Below, in pieces: positions 1 through 11,135 of a stretch of 64,000 bases of DNA. Numbering within the stretch: the stretch's first letter is position 1; every line of letters starts with the position of its first letter. The stretch is taken from NCBI GenBank assembly GCA_021784555.1, contig JAJYHY010000003.1, positions 1 through 64,000 of the forward strand. The letters run 5' to 3'. Under the pieces are notes generated by a model. That model was given only the letters and a program-made list of their open reading frames with translations, had not been told where the DNA came from and did not search any database. The position numbers were made by a program, and so were the translations under genes. The stretch comes from a bacterium. Its GTDB lineage: Bacteria > Verrucomicrobiota > Verrucomicrobiia > Limisphaerales > UBA8199.

Positions 1-148
1 GATTCTGACGTTTCTGGGTGAATGGCGCATTCTGAGGCTAACCTGACCGAAGGTGATGTTATCCTCAATGAGCAAAATGTGCGTGCTGAGCAATAAAATC
101 AAGGCAAGGGCCAATTTTGCGCTGCGCCTTCACGCCGGATATAGGTTA

Positions 149-260
149 CAGGGCCCGGCGGTGTTGAAAAAGCGTTTCATGCAACCGGGGCCTGCCCCCG
201 GCTCCTCGCCGGTGCAACGAACGATCCGCCGTTACGCTATGGACTTTTGCGCCCTGCGCC
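149..260 (-). pseudogene. Truncated 5' end of a second AAA-ATPase gene (first ~11 codons, then stop)
   Basis: 149-260 is near-identical to 1823-1930, including the start region ATGAAACGCTTTTTCAACACCGCCGGGCCCTG; after that it reads CNLYPA-stop. Confidence 0.6.
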
Positions 261-273
261 CACCCGTGTTGTT

Positions 274-1854
274 TCACGCGTGGACAACCGTCACCGAGCG
301 GCCGGCGGGCGTCGTGGCCTGTTCGGCGCGCGTGCGCTGTTCAATCGGCGGTTGGCCGCTACGCTGGTCAAACAGGACCAGCCAGCCGGTGCTCAGGCCC
401 AGCCGCACCAGGTAACCATCCAATTGTTTCAACCCCTCCGCCAAGGGGTCGGGCCGCCCGTCGCGCCAGACTTTCAACTCCAAGGCCAGCGTCTCACCCG
501 CGTAACGGACGCATAGGTCCATCCGCCCCGCCCCCACCGCATACTCGCGTTCAATGGTGCCTTCACCATTGGTTATCCGTTGCAGAAAGGCCATCAGCAC
601 CAGGTGCGGCGCTATCTCCGGGTAATGCGACGTTTTCAAGAGCGGTTGGCCGTGCTGCCGCCAAAAAGCCAGAAATGCCTCCAAGAGCGCGTTTAAGTCC
701 AGCCGCCCATCCGGTTTGAGCCAACTCGGTTGCAGGGTGGGAATGAAGTCCTGCGTGGTTTGATTGAGCGCCCGCGGGACCACTTCTTTGTAAATGTCGT
801 TGGCCATGGCCGGAGCGCGGCCTCGTTCGCGTCGCAGCAGGCCCAGGTCAACCACGTATTGCACGTCGTCATCGGACACGTCCTGCGCGAGGACCTCGCC
901 GGCCAGAATCGGCTGGAGCACGCGGCGCACGCGCGGCTCGCGCAGCTTGTCCACCAATTGGTCCAGGTGCGTGTCGCGCCGCAGGATCAGGTTCTCGGCC
1001 GCCTGGCGCAACAGTTCCGCCGTCACCGGACGGGCGCGGTCCTTCCCCTCCGCCATGCGGAAACACGCTTCATAGGCCAGCGCATTGACCAGCCACGGCT
1101 GGCCGCGCGTCAGGCGCCAGGCCTCGGCCAGCGCCTCCGGCTCAAACGGCTGCCCGGTCTCGCGCGTGTGCAGGCCGTAAAGCTGGGCGACCTCGCTTTG
1201 GGAGAAATCACCCAGCCGCAGCGATTCCGCCTTGATGTTGAACGCGCTGCCGCCGGTGATGATCTCCTGCGTGCGGCTGGAGTGAATCCGGTAATCGCGC
1301 ACGTCCCGGACCCCGCAGAGAAGAATGCTTTGTGGAAAACCTTGCGGCCGGTTCGCGTAGCCGCTGCGAAGCTGGCGCAATGCCGAAATCAATGTGTCGC
1401 CCACGAGCGCGTCGATTTCGTCCACCAAAAGCACCAGCGGTTTGGCGTCTTGCTCGGCCCAGCGGCTCAGGGTAGTAGCCAAAGCCGCGCCCGCTCCCGC
1501 TTCTTCCAAAAGCCGGAGTTTGCGCTCCTCCACAAACCTGTCATTCAAGACGCGCCGGGCTGCGTCCCCCAGTTGCGACAACACCGTATGAATTCCGCTC
1601 CGCACATCGTCCCGCGCGGCTTGGGCAGGCTCGACGTTGAAATACAAACCGCGCCACACGCCGCTTTGATTCAGGTAATCCTGCAGGGCGAGCAGGCAGG
1701 TCGTTTTACCGGTTTGCCTCGGGGCGTGCAGGACGAAGTACTTTTGCGCGGCGATGAGCGATTCCAGTTCGGCCAAATCAAAGCGCGCCAACGGCGGCAG
1801 GACGTAATGAAGGTCCGGCTTGCAGGGCCCGGCGGTGTTGAAAAAGCGTTTCAT
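274..1854 (-). CDS. AAA-like ATPase with C-terminal PD-(D/E)XK nuclease-like region
   Basis: Walker A-like APRQTGKTT, Walker B VLLVDEID, C-terminal GRMDLCVRYAGETLALELKVW. Confidence 0.8.
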   Translation of the reverse strand: MKRFFNTAGPCKPDLHYVLPPLARFDLAELESLIAAQKYFVLHAPRQTGKTTCLLALQDYLNQSGVWRGLYFNVEPAQAARDDVRSGIHTVLSQLGDAARRVLNDRFVEERKLRLLEEAGAGAALATTLSRWAEQDAKPLVLLVDEIDALVGDTLISALRQLRSGYANRPQGFPQSILLCGVRDVRDYRIHSSRTQEIITGGSAFNIKAESLRLGDFSQSEVAQLYGLHTRETGQPFEPEALAEAWRLTRGQPWLVNALAYEACFRMAEGKDRARPVTAELLRQAAENLILRRDTHLDQLVDKLREPRVRRVLQPILAGEVLAQDVSDDDVQYVVDLGLLRRERGRAPAMANDIYKEVVPRALNQTTQDFIPTLQPSWLKPDGRLDLNALLEAFLAFWRQHGQPLLKTSHYPEIAPHLVLMAFLQRITNGEGTIEREYAVGAGRMDLCVRYAGETLALELKVWRDGRPDPLAEGLKQLDGYLVRLGLSTGWLVLFDQRSGQPPIEQRTRAEQATTPAGRSVTVVHA

Positions 1855-2009
1855 GCAACCGGAGCCTACCCCCGACTTTTGGCTGGTGCAACGAGCGATC
1901 CGACGCGTGGCGTAATCCGGGCCCTGCGCCGAAACCCCGCTGAGCGGCGCCTACTGAACTGGTCGCGTCTGACTGCGGCGAGCCCTGCCCGCGTAATGAA
2001 AGGTTCGGG

Positions 2010-2222
2010 CTAGCGAGGGGGACCTCAGATCGCTCTTCCCGTCTCATTGAGCATTTCTCATTAGGCATTGGGCATTTCGCATTGCCAATGCCTAATGGTA
2101 AATGCCCAATGCCTAATGGGAAATGCCGCTCCGCGCGACTCAGGTGCAAATCGCTCCGCCCTCGCCGCAGACGCCGCAGAATCTGGCCCGTCCGCAACAC
2201 GTTTTGGAATTCAAGGACTCTA
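2010..2222 (-). repeat. Dispersed ~213-bp repeat, copy A
   Basis: Roughly 80% similar to 20672-20884 (+), including the core gcattgggcatttaccatta..cattggcaatgc. Confidence 0.75.
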
Positions 2223-2313
2223 GACGATTATGCGGGTTTCACCCCATTGGACTCCTGCCGCCATCGAGTATAGGTTAGTCGCCGGTTCCTTGTAATGGTG
2301 GTTAGTTAGGTTC

Positions 2314-2344
2314 AAGGCGGCTCTGAGTGGGGCCGCCTTTTTTG
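2314..2344 (+). terminator. Rho-independent terminator-like hairpin
   Basis: AAGGCGGC-TCTGAGTGGG-GCCGCCTTTTTT. Confidence 0.65.
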
Positions 2345-2397
2345 TTCCGCCGCCATCATCGTTGACAGGAAGGGCTGCCCCGTTTAGTTTTCCGCGC

Positions 2398-3715
2398 ATG
2401 TCTCGTCTGCCGTTTGAACTGCTGCTCGCATTGCGGTATCTGCGGCCCAAAAGGACCTTTGTCTCGGTCATCACGCTCATCTCGGTGCTCGGTGTCGCTT
2501 TGGGAGTCGCCGTGCTGATCATTGTCATGAGCGTGATGAGCGGCTTCGACCGCCAGTTGCGCGAAAAGATCCTCGGGTTCAATCCGCACCTCACCGTCTC
2601 CGAGCCTGGCCGCACCATGGACAATTATGCGCCGATTATGGCCATGATTTCCTCCAACAAGAACGTCCGCGCCGTCGCTCCGCTGGTTAGGGAACAGGTG
2701 CTGGTGGAAACCGAACCCCAAAACGGCCAAGGCCAGGTGGCCGCGCCCTGGCTCAGGGGGATTGTGCCCAGGCTGGAGAAGCGGATCAGCATTCTGCCCT
2801 CCAGCATCATCGCCGGCAAATTCGACGTTAAGGACCGCGGCCTGCTCATTGGCACCGAGTTTGCCCGGAACATGGAGCTGCACGTCGGCGACCGCGTCAT
2901 GGTTTACTCTCCAAACGACTTGAAAAAGATTCAGCAGCAATACCGCCAGCGACAGAAAGAGTTACGGCGCGCGCGCGAGCAAGGCCGCCCGCCCCCCCCG
3001 GAATCGGAATCCATCACGCCCATCGCCCCGGAGTTTGACGTCCGGGGCATCTTCGACGTGGGCTACTACGAGTACAACGCGTTGGTCATCATGACCTCGC
3101 TCGAGGATGCGCAGGATCTATACGACCTCGACAACAGTGTGCATGGCATCATTGTCATGCTTCACGACCCCTACAAAGCCCCCCAGGTCAAGAAGCAACT
3201 CATGGCCGAGCTCGGCCCGGACTATGAGGTGACAACTTGGATGCAGGAGAACAAGAGCCTTCTGGGCGCCTTGGTCGTGGAGAAGAATGTCATGTTTTAC
3301 CTGCTGTTCTTCATCATGATCGTGGCGGCGTTGTGCATCCTCAGCGCCTTGATTACCTTCGTCGTCCAGAAGACGCGGGAAATCGGCATGCTCAAGGCCC
3401 TGGGCGCGGCCGACCTTCAGGTGAGTCTGCTCTTTCTGAGCCAGAGCGCGCTGGTCGGCGTCATCGGCGTGCTGGCCGGCTATGGCCTGGGCATGCTGGC
3501 CTTGGCCTACCGCAATGAATTCCTGCACCTCATGGATCGCCTCACCGGGTTCCAGCTTTTCCCCGTCTCCATTTACGGTTTCTCCGAACTGCCGGCCATG
3601 ATTATCCCGCGCGATGTCATCCTCATCTGCGGCAGCGCGCTGATTATCTGCACGTTGGGCGGGGTCATTCCAGCCTGGCTGGCGGGCCGGCTCAAACCGG
3701 TGGAGGCCCTGCGCT

Positions 3716-3723
<8 letters not shown>
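2398..3723 (+). CDS. lolC: Lipoprotein-releasing ABC transporter permease (LolC/LolE family)
   Basis: N-terminal FELLLALRYLRPKRTFVSVITLISVLGVALGVAVLIIVMSVMSGF; FtsX-like C-terminus. Confidence 0.88.
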
Positions 3724-4420
<697 letters not shown>

Positions 4421-4475
4421 TTTGGCACAAGCAGTGTGCTTTCTCTCCGCGGGTGGCTTTGCTAACTTGGGCGGG

Positions 4476-6623
4476 ATGAACGGTGATGCCACGCATGCTG
4501 ACCTGATTCGAGAAGCGGAGTCGCTGAAACTGTATCGTGGAGCCATCGAGGGCCTGGGTCCTCGGCTGCCAGAGAACGACGAGGATTTGCATCGCCTTCT
4601 CGCCAGGCTGGTTGCCACCAAAAACGAACTCGCGTTCCCACGAATTGTCCTGGCCGCCCTCTGCGCCGGGCGCCGGGTGGATGCCAGCCATCTGGTGGAA
4701 GGGGCCGCTCTGTTTCCGGAGCCCGAGTCCATGTCCAGTGCGGCCTGGCACTGTTCCGGAGAGGTTGGCGTCGCGCTGGTCGATGCCGTCAAGGCAGGCC
4801 TCATGGGCATTGAACGCGAGACAACCGCCCTGGCGGTGGCCGCGGCCTGGAGCAAAGGGCATCCGGAGTTTGCCTTCCCTTCGGAATTGATCCCCCAAGC
4901 ACGGTTGGTGGCCCGCGACGCGGCTTACAACTTCCTGGCCTGCAGCGCGCTCATGGTGGTGGCCAACCTCCTTGACGATGAGGGCTTGCGAGCCGTGCTT
5001 CGTGGCTACGGGGCTCCCGACCATCCGCTGCTGGAGGAAGGGTTTCTCGAGGAGTTCCTGGGCCGGGTCCGTCGGCCGCCGTTATCTCTGCTGCCGGAAA
5101 AACCTCCGCCCACCGAGGTGTCCGGCTTCACCGTGCGCCGCGCCGTCGAGCGGGTCGGGCGCAACGATCCCTGCCCGTGCGGCAGCGGCAAAAAGTACAA
5201 GAAGTGCTGCTACGACAAAGACCGCGAGCGATTGCTCCAGTCCTCAGCGGTGGCGGGCCTGACGCGCTCCGAGCTGCGGCAGCAGCCCGAGTTGGGCCTG
5301 ACGCTGGAGGGCATCCAGAACATGCGCTCCTACGAGGTCTGCAAGCTGGACCCCGGCAAGGTGCCCCCAAACCTGCGCATCCCGTTCGCCGACCGGCTCA
5401 TGCTGTTTGGTTTGCTGGACCAGGTCGTGGGGGCGCTGGAGGCCTGGCCCATGGAGCACGAGGCCCTGTGGGTCTGGGACCTGGCCCTGATGGAAGTGGT
5501 GCGCAAAGGCAGCAAGCCTTTGCTGGAACGGCTGCTTCGCCTCAAGCCGGGCGCGCTCGACGCGCTTACTTACAACCGGCTTACCATCGATCTGGTCCTG
5601 GCCGGCGACGATGGCCGGCGGCAGCTCGACCTGGTGGAAGCAGCCGCGCTCAAGGCCCTGCAGGCCGAAAGACCGGCGGCAGGCATGGTGGACCTCGCTT
5701 ACTGTCTGCTGAATACGCGTCCCGCCCTGGGCATCGTCGCCACCCGCGGCGCCATCCCGATGACCAATGAGATCGAGGCCGATACCCTGCTGGAGCAACT
5801 CCTCCGGGCCAGGGATAAGCTCAACTTGCCACCCGACGATCCCATGTGCGATGTCGTCGATGCGATGCTCTTCGCCCCGCGAAATGCCACGGCCGAGGAG
5901 CCGGAGGAATTGGTCAAGGCGCGGCAGGAGTTGCAGGCCAAGGCCCGCGAGACCCGCAAGCTTCAAAAGGAAATCGAGCAGCTTCACCGGAAACTGGGGG
6001 GTCGCGAGAGCCAGCCCCCTCCGCCACTCAGTGCCGCCCGCTACACCCCGCCGCAGCCGCCCTCCACCCCATTCACTCTTCCCGAACCGCCGTCCGCCTC
6101 TCTCCTGCCGCCCGCGCTCTCCGAGTCCGAGGCGAAGGCGCTCCGGGAACGCCTCGAGTCTCTCAAGGGCCTCCTGAAGGAGCGGCACAACGAGCGAAAC
6201 CAGCTTCGCCACGAGCTCAAGGCCGCACGCGCCAAAATTGAGAGCCTCCAGCGGAGGCCCGCCCCGCCACCCGCGGCCGCCACCGCTGACGACGCCGAGA
6301 TCGAGGAGCAACTGCTCGACTCGGAACAAGTCCAGTCCCGCCAGACCCTCCGCCTGCCCGAATTCCCCCGCCGCTTCCAGGAGCAGTTGACCGCTCTGCC
6401 CCAAGCCACAGCACGGGCATGCGTGGCGATGGCAGGGCGTCTGGCGGCGGGTGAGGTGTCCGCCTTTGTCGGAGTTAAGCGTCTCAAGGCGCTTCCGGAC
6501 GTGTACCGCCAGCGCATCGGCGAGGATTACCGCCTGCTCTTTCGCCTCTGGCCCGGCCGCCTCGAAATCGTGGACCTGGTTCATCGGCGCGACCTGGAGC
6601 GGAAGATCCGGGCCATGGGATAA
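4476..6623 (+). CDS. SEC-C motif protein with coiled coil and RelE/ParE-like C-terminal domain
   Basis: [19 protein letters not shown]; coiled coil; C-terminal [38 protein letters not shown] at 4476 chosen. Confidence 0.75.
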   Translation: MNGDATHADLIREAESLKLYRGAIEGLGPRLPENDEDLHRLLARLVATKNELAFPRIVLAALCAGRRVDASHLVEGAALFPEPESMSSAAWHCSGEVGVALVDAVKAGLMGIERETTALAVAAAWSKGHPEFAFPSELIPQARLVARDAAYNFLACSALMVVANLLDDEGLRAVLRGYGAPDHPLLEEGFLEEFLGRVRRPPLSLLPEKPPPTEVSGFTVRRAVERVGRNDPCPCGSGKKYKKCCYDKDRERLLQSSAVAGLTRSELRQQPELGLTLEGIQNMRSYEVCKLDPGKVPPNLRIPFADRLMLFGLLDQVVGALEAWPMEHEALWVWDLALMEVVRKGSKPLLERLLRLKPGALDALTYNRLTIDLVLAGDDGRRQLDLVEAAALKALQAERPAAGMVDLAYCLLNTRPALGIVATRGAIPMTNEIEADTLLEQLLRARDKLNLPPDDPMCDVVDAMLFAPRNATAEEPEELVKARQELQAKARETRKLQKEIEQLHRKLGGRESQPPPPLSAARYTPPQPPSTPFTLPEPPSASLLPPALSESEAKALRERLESLKGLLKERHNERNQLRHELKAARAKIESLQRRPAPPPAAATADDAEIEEQLLDSEQVQSRQTLRLPEFPRRFQEQLTALPQATARACVAMAGRLAAGEVSAFVGVKRLKALPDVYRQRIGEDYRLLFRLWPGRLEIVDLVHRRDLERKIRAMG

Positions 6624-6737
6624 GGGCCGCCAGCCGCGCCCCAATGTCAAAATATCCTGCCATGCAAGTCATTCAAACTTGATGGCACTGCCGCGCCGCA
6701 GGGGACTGCGCGCCCTACCACGTGCGGAATCTTCGGA

Positions 6738-7283
6738 TTACGGCCTGGGAGCCCGACGGGGCAGTGCCTCCAGAATGTCTCCCATGTCGGCGGTCAGCAT
6801 GTAATGGCAGTTCCCCTCACCCAGCCGGCGATGGAGGGTAGCCACTACGTGCCTGACGAACGCCCGAGAATCGTGCGGCCCTTGGATGTAGAAGGGCTTG
6901 CCATCGTCACCGAAGGTGAACACGGTCTGGCACTGAGTAGCATCGATTGGGTTGAGCAACCTGGCTGCTCGCGCGTAATCGGGATGGGGCTCCAACCCAA
7001 GACTCCGGGCATACGCCACCGCGTCCAGGACGAGCTTCTTGGCGCAGGCGGGACTCATCTCTGTTCTTCCCTCAATGGCAAAAATCTTGTCGAGCATTTC
7101 TCTCTTCTCCGACCGCATGAAGCGGCAGAGGAAGCAGTTCTTGACTCCCAGGCAATAGACGTCCACCAGGAAGACCGCCGCCATGGTCTCCCCGAACTCT
7201 TTTTGCCGGCAGACCGCCACATTGCCCATCCCACCCTCGAACACCTTTTTGCCACACCAGGCCTCATAAGAATGTTTTGCCAT
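6738..7283 (-). CDS. Conserved hypothetical protein
   Basis: Start MAKHSYEAWCGKKVFEGGMGNVAVCRQKEFGETMAAVFLVDVYCLGVKNCF; coding-like composition. Confidence 0.6.
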   Translation of the reverse strand: MAKHSYEAWCGKKVFEGGMGNVAVCRQKEFGETMAAVFLVDVYCLGVKNCFLCRFMRSEKREMLDKIFAIEGRTEMSPACAKKLVLDAVAYARSLGLEPHPDYARAARLLNPIDATQCQTVFTFGDDGKPFYIQGPHDSRAFVRHVVATLHRRLGEGNCHYMLTADMGDILEALPRRAPRP

Positions 7284-7358
7284 AGACACAGGCCTAAGGC
7301 TCCCTGAACAAAAAGGCACGCAAAATCTCGGGCGCGATTGAATTCGCCGGGCACGGAA

Positions 7359-7454
7359 GGCGCCGGGGTCAGTCCTGCGCCTGTGAGTCCTGCGCCTCTT
7401 TCCACCACTTCGCCTTCCCTTCCCGCGGAAAAAGTGAGGACCGACCCCGGCGCC
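7359..7454. repeat. Inverted-repeat element (18-bp arms)
   Basis: GGCGCCGGGGTCAGTCCT at 7359-7376 and AGGACCGACCCCGGCGCC at 7437-7454, one mismatch between arms. Confidence 0.7.
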
Positions 7455-7493
7455 GATTTGACATGCCAATCATGTATGCTACTGGTCTTGATT

Positions 7494-8039
7494 ATGAAAA
7501 CACTAGCTCTGTTCGCTGCGGTTCTGTGCCTCCAGGCCGCCACCGTCTGCGCCGGTTCAATGTACGACCTCGTCGTCAAGAACATCGATGGCCAGGACAC
7601 CCCGCTGAGCGCGTATCGGGGCAAGGTCCTCCTCATTGTTAACGTCGCCTCCAAGTGCGGCTTTACCCCGCAATACAAAGCCCTGGAAGCCCTTCAGAAG
7701 AAGTACGCCGGTAAAGGCTTCACCGTCCTGGGCTTCCCCTGCAATCAATTCGCCCACCAGGAGCCGGGCACGGACAGCGAAATCAAGCAGTTCTGCTCAA
7801 GCACCTACGGCGTGACCTTCCCCCTCTTCGACAAGCTCGAGGTCAATGGCCCCCACCGCGCCCCGCTCTATGTCCTGCTTGCCGGCGGCGATTCTCCCTT
7901 CCCCGGCAATATCCGCTGGAACTTCACCAAATTCCTCATCAGCCGGGACGGGAAGATTCTCAAGCGTTTCGAACCTCGAACGACCCCGGATTCGCCGCGG
8001 GTCATCCACGCCCTCGAGGAAGCCCTGGCGCAGAAGTGA
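7494..8039 (+). CDS. Glutathione peroxidase family protein, predicted exported
   Basis: NVASKCGFTPQYKALEAL, GFPCNQFAHQEPG, WNFTKFLIS; hydrophobic N-terminus. Confidence 0.9.
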   Translation: MKTLALFAAVLCLQAATVCAGSMYDLVVKNIDGQDTPLSAYRGKVLLIVNVASKCGFTPQYKALEALQKKYAGKGFTVLGFPCNQFAHQEPGTDSEIKQFCSSTYGVTFPLFDKLEVNGPHRAPLYVLLAGGDSPFPGNIRWNFTKFLISRDGKILKRFEPRTTPDSPRVIHALEEALAQK

Positions 8040-8524
8040 GGGGCGGCCGAACCGCAGGCCCTGGAGCTGGAGTGATGGAGTGATGGAGTATTGGGTATTG
8101 GGGTCATGGGGTGGCGGTAAGGCAACGGGTGTGATCAACCCCGCCGCGCGTCACGCAGGTCTGCCTGGGCGAGACGCCCGGGCCACGCAGCTTGCCCGGC
8201 GAACCTGATCGCATCCGCTGAGAGCCCCAGCGGTTGACGAGTCCGGTTTTCCGAGGTCTGACGGGTCAGGGGAGACCTGCCAAGGGAACGAGCATGAGGT
8301 TATCCGAAAAGGGTCATTCCTCCGGTCCTTTATCGGCCACTGTGTCGAATCCTTCTTGTTTTTCGACAAAGTGGCCGACGAAGTGGCCGATGAAGTGAGC
8401 CCGACCGGGCCTTTTCGGAGAGGCTCGAGCTCCGCTCCGGCCTACAGAAGGAAACCGAGGCAACGAAGCCCGCCAGCCAACTGGTCGATCCCCGAGCCCA
8501 TCACTCCCATCAATCCCCGAGTGG

Positions 8525-8659
8525 CTATGCGGTCGGCTCGACTTTCGCCTCCTCCTTGGCCGCCGCCTCGGCGGCCTTTGATCTCGTAGCGGTTTTCCGG
8601 CGTTTGATAAAGCGCTGACGGCGCTGGCGTTTCTGTGCCTTGTTGTATTGCTTGCTCAT
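8525..8659 (-). CDS. Small basic protein, 44 aa
   Basis: Hand translation MSKQYNKAQKRQRRQRFIKRRKTATRSKAAEAAAKEEAKVEPTA; below the ORF-track length cutoff. Confidence 0.6.
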   Translation of the reverse strand: MSKQYNKAQKRQRRQRFIKRRKTATRSKAAEAAAKEEAKVEPTA

Positions 8660-8703
8660 AACGGACTTTACTTTGTCGATTACTTACGATTTTTTGATGC
8701 ACT

Positions 8704-9240
8704 ATGATGATTCATCCGAACCGATTCAACCTCTATTTGCTGGTGGCGTGCTGTTTGGTCCTGATTTCCGGCTGCAAGACCACCGATAGCAAATCCCAGG
8801 AGGCTATCCTGCGCGTACACCTGGAGGTCAATCGGGACGGCAGCAACCGCTACCAGCCCGTGCCCATCGACCGCGATCAGCCTTTCATGGTCAACGTCGA
8901 GAATGAACCGTTCCTCACCGAGGCCAATGTCAAAGAGGCTCGGGTCATCGACGTCATCGGCGGGTTCGCCATCCGGATTCAGTTCGACCGCCGGGGAACC
9001 TGGCTGCTGGAGCAATACACGGCGGATAATCCCGGCAAGCACCTGGCCATCTTCAGCCAGTTCGTCAGCGGCCGGAACAAGAAGGTCACTACGGGGCGGT
9101 GGCTTGCCGCACCCTTGATAACCGGCCGCATCGCCAATGGCGTGCTCACGTTCACCCCCGATGCCTCTCGCGACGAGGCCTATCAGATCGTGCTCGGCCT
9201 TAATAACGTGGCCAGGAAAAACGGCCAGCAAAAAGGGTAG
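8704..9240 (+). CDS. Lipoprotein, possible SecD P1-head-like domain
   Basis: Lipobox LISGC; GKHLAIFSQF...RWLAAPLITGRIANGVLTFTPDASRDEA resembles the SecD periplasmic head pattern. Confidence 0.55.
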   Translation: MMIHPNRFNLYLLVACCLVLISGCKTTDSKSQEAILRVHLEVNRDGSNRYQPVPIDRDQPFMVNVENEPFLTEANVKEARVIDVIGGFAIRIQFDRRGTWLLEQYTADNPGKHLAIFSQFVSGRNKKVTTGRWLAAPLITGRIANGVLTFTPDASRDEAYQIVLGLNNVARKNGQQKG

Positions 9241-9335
9241 GCGCCCGGGCGAGCAGCAGATCGACGCCCCAAATCGAAGCAGGCGAGGAGCGGAAGAGAC
9301 TTCACGGTTATTTCGCGGCGTGGTAGAGTTGGCGC

Positions 9336-11135
9336 ATGAATAATGGCGGGAGGCAGAGCGTCCTTGAGCGGTGGTGGGACAAGGGCTGGCTGCGCCTGGG
9401 TTTGCTGGGGCTTGCCATGTTCCTGGCCTATTGGCCCTGTCTTCGCGGAGGATTTGTCTGGGACGACGACGCCTGGACGCTCAAGCTGCAAGGGCTTTTC
9501 CAAAACGCCTCGGGTCTGGCCCGGATCTGGACCGACCTCACCGCCCTGCAGCAGTACTACCCTCTTACCGCAACCAGCTTTTGGCTCGACTACCATCTCT
9601 GGGGCTTTTGGACGCTGCCCTATCACGTTGAAAACGTCCTGCTCCATTTCCTGGCGGTCGTGTTGTTCTGGCGGCTTCTGAAACACCTGCAAGTTCCGGG
9701 CGCCATGCTCGCCTCGGCCGTGCTGGCTCTCCACCCGCTGATGGTCGAGTCGGTCGCCTGGATAACCGAACGCAAGAACGTCCTCTCGCTCGTGTTCTAC
9801 CTCGCCGCGCTGCTCTGCTACGGGCGCTTCGCCGGTTTTTGGCCCACGGAGGCGCCAGACGACCGCCAGCCCAAGGCGGCATCCGGGCGAGGATGGCAGA
9901 GTTGGCTTTTGGCCTGGCTGCTCTTCCTTTGCGCTTACCTGGCCAAGGCCACCGCCTTCTCGCTGCCGCCAGTCCTGTTGCTGATTTGCCGGTGGAAACG
10001 CGGGCGCCTGCGCTGGCGGAAGGACGTGCTGCCAACCCTCCCGTTCTGGATTGCCAGCATCGGGTTGGGCCTGCTCACCGCCTGGCTTGAACGAACGCAC
10101 GTCGGCGCCCGGGGGCCGGACTGGGATATTCCCTTCGCCCAAAGATGCCTCATCGCCGGGCGGGCGCTCTGGTTTTATACAGGCAAACTGCTTTGGCCGG
10201 CCAATCTCTGTTTCATCTACCCGCGCTGGCATCCGGATGCCACCGCGCTTGGGCAATGGTTCTGGCCGGCGGCGGGGCTCTTGGTCGTAGGCGCTCTCTA
10301 CCTGGCGCGGCGCAGAATCGGACGGGGGCCGCTCACGGCGGTTTTGTTCTTTGCCGGAACGCTCTTTCCGCTGCTCGGATTCTTCAACGGCTACTTCATG
10401 CGCTATTCCTTCGTGTCCGACCACTGGGCCTACGTTTCGAGTCTCGGACTCATCGCCCTGGGCGCCGCATTAGTGACACGGTTGGCGGGGCGGTTGCGCG
10501 CGCCGGCCCTGGTGTATGCTTGCGCCGCCATCCTGCTCCCGGTGCTCGGGACATTGACCTGGCGCCACAGCGCGCTCTTTTCCAATAGCGAGACGCTTTA
10601 TCGAACCACGCTCGCGCTGAATCCCAATGCCGACCTCGCTCAGAACAATCTCGGCCTCCTTCTCGCCAGGGCCGGGAAGCTCGCAGAGGCGATCCGGCAC
10701 CTCAAAAGAGCCGTGGCGCTCCGCCCCGGCTCCGCGCACGCCCACAACAACCTGGCCAACGCCTTTCGTCTCACCGGCCACCTGCGCCAGGCGGCCCGGC
10801 AGTATGAGTTGTCCCTCAAGCTGGAGCCACATGACCCAAGCACCTGCAACAACCTGGCCTTATTGCTGGCCGCCAGTTCGGATCCTGCCGTCCGCAACTC
10901 GCGCCGAGCGATTCAATTGGCGCGACGAGCCGAAGGTCTTACCCAAGGCCAAAACCCGGTCGTCCTCGCCACGCTCGCAACCGCTTTAGCCGCGGCAGGG
11001 CGCCCCGCCGAGGCCGTTGCCACTCTCCAGCGGGCCCTCCGGTTGGCACTGAAGGACCGCCAGCAACGCCTCGCGCAAGCTCTCCAGGCGCAACTCGAGT
11101 TCTATCAAAACGCCTCACCCCCGCCCGCACGCTGA
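9336..11135 (+). CDS. Polytopic membrane protein with C-terminal TPRs (TMTC/glycosyltransferase-like)
   Basis: FVWDDDAWTL, ALHPLMVESVAWITERKNVLS, multiple TM segments, TPR-like C-terminus. Confidence 0.75.
   Translation: MNNGGRQSVLERWWDKGWLRLGLLGLAMFLAYWPCLRGGFVWDDDAWTLKLQGLFQNASGLARIWTDLTALQQYYPLTATSFWLDYHLWGFWTLPYHVENVLLHFLAVVLFWRLLKHLQVPGAMLASAVLALHPLMVESVAWITERKNVLSLVFYLAALLCYGRFAGFWPTEAPDDRQPKAASGRGWQSWLLAWLLFLCAYLAKATAFSLPPVLLLICRWKRGRLRWRKDVLPTLPFWIASIGLGLLTAWLERTHVGARGPDWDIPFAQRCLIAGRALWFYTGKLLWPANLCFIYPRWHPDATALGQWFWPAAGLLVVGALYLARRRIGRGPLTAVLFFAGTLFPLLGFFNGYFMRYSFVSDHWAYVSSLGLIALGAALVTRLAGRLRAPALVYACAAILLPVLGTLTWRHSALFSNSETLYRTTLALNPNADLAQNNLGLLLARAGKLAEAIRHLKRAVALRPGSAHAHNNLANAFRLTGHLRQAARQYELSLKLEPHDPSTCNNLALLLAASSDPAVRNSRRAIQLARRAEGLTQGQNPVVLATLATALAAAGRPAEAVATLQRALRLALKDRQQRLAQALQAQLEFYQNASPPPAR

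Noticed and set aside
730-2013. Long plus-strand ORF (427 aa)
   Set aside because: Antisense to the AAA-ATPase gene; high-GC shadow ORF with no recognisable domain.
5244-6650. 468-aa minus-strand ORF
   Set aside because: Antisense shadow of the SEC-C gene, which has clear motifs.
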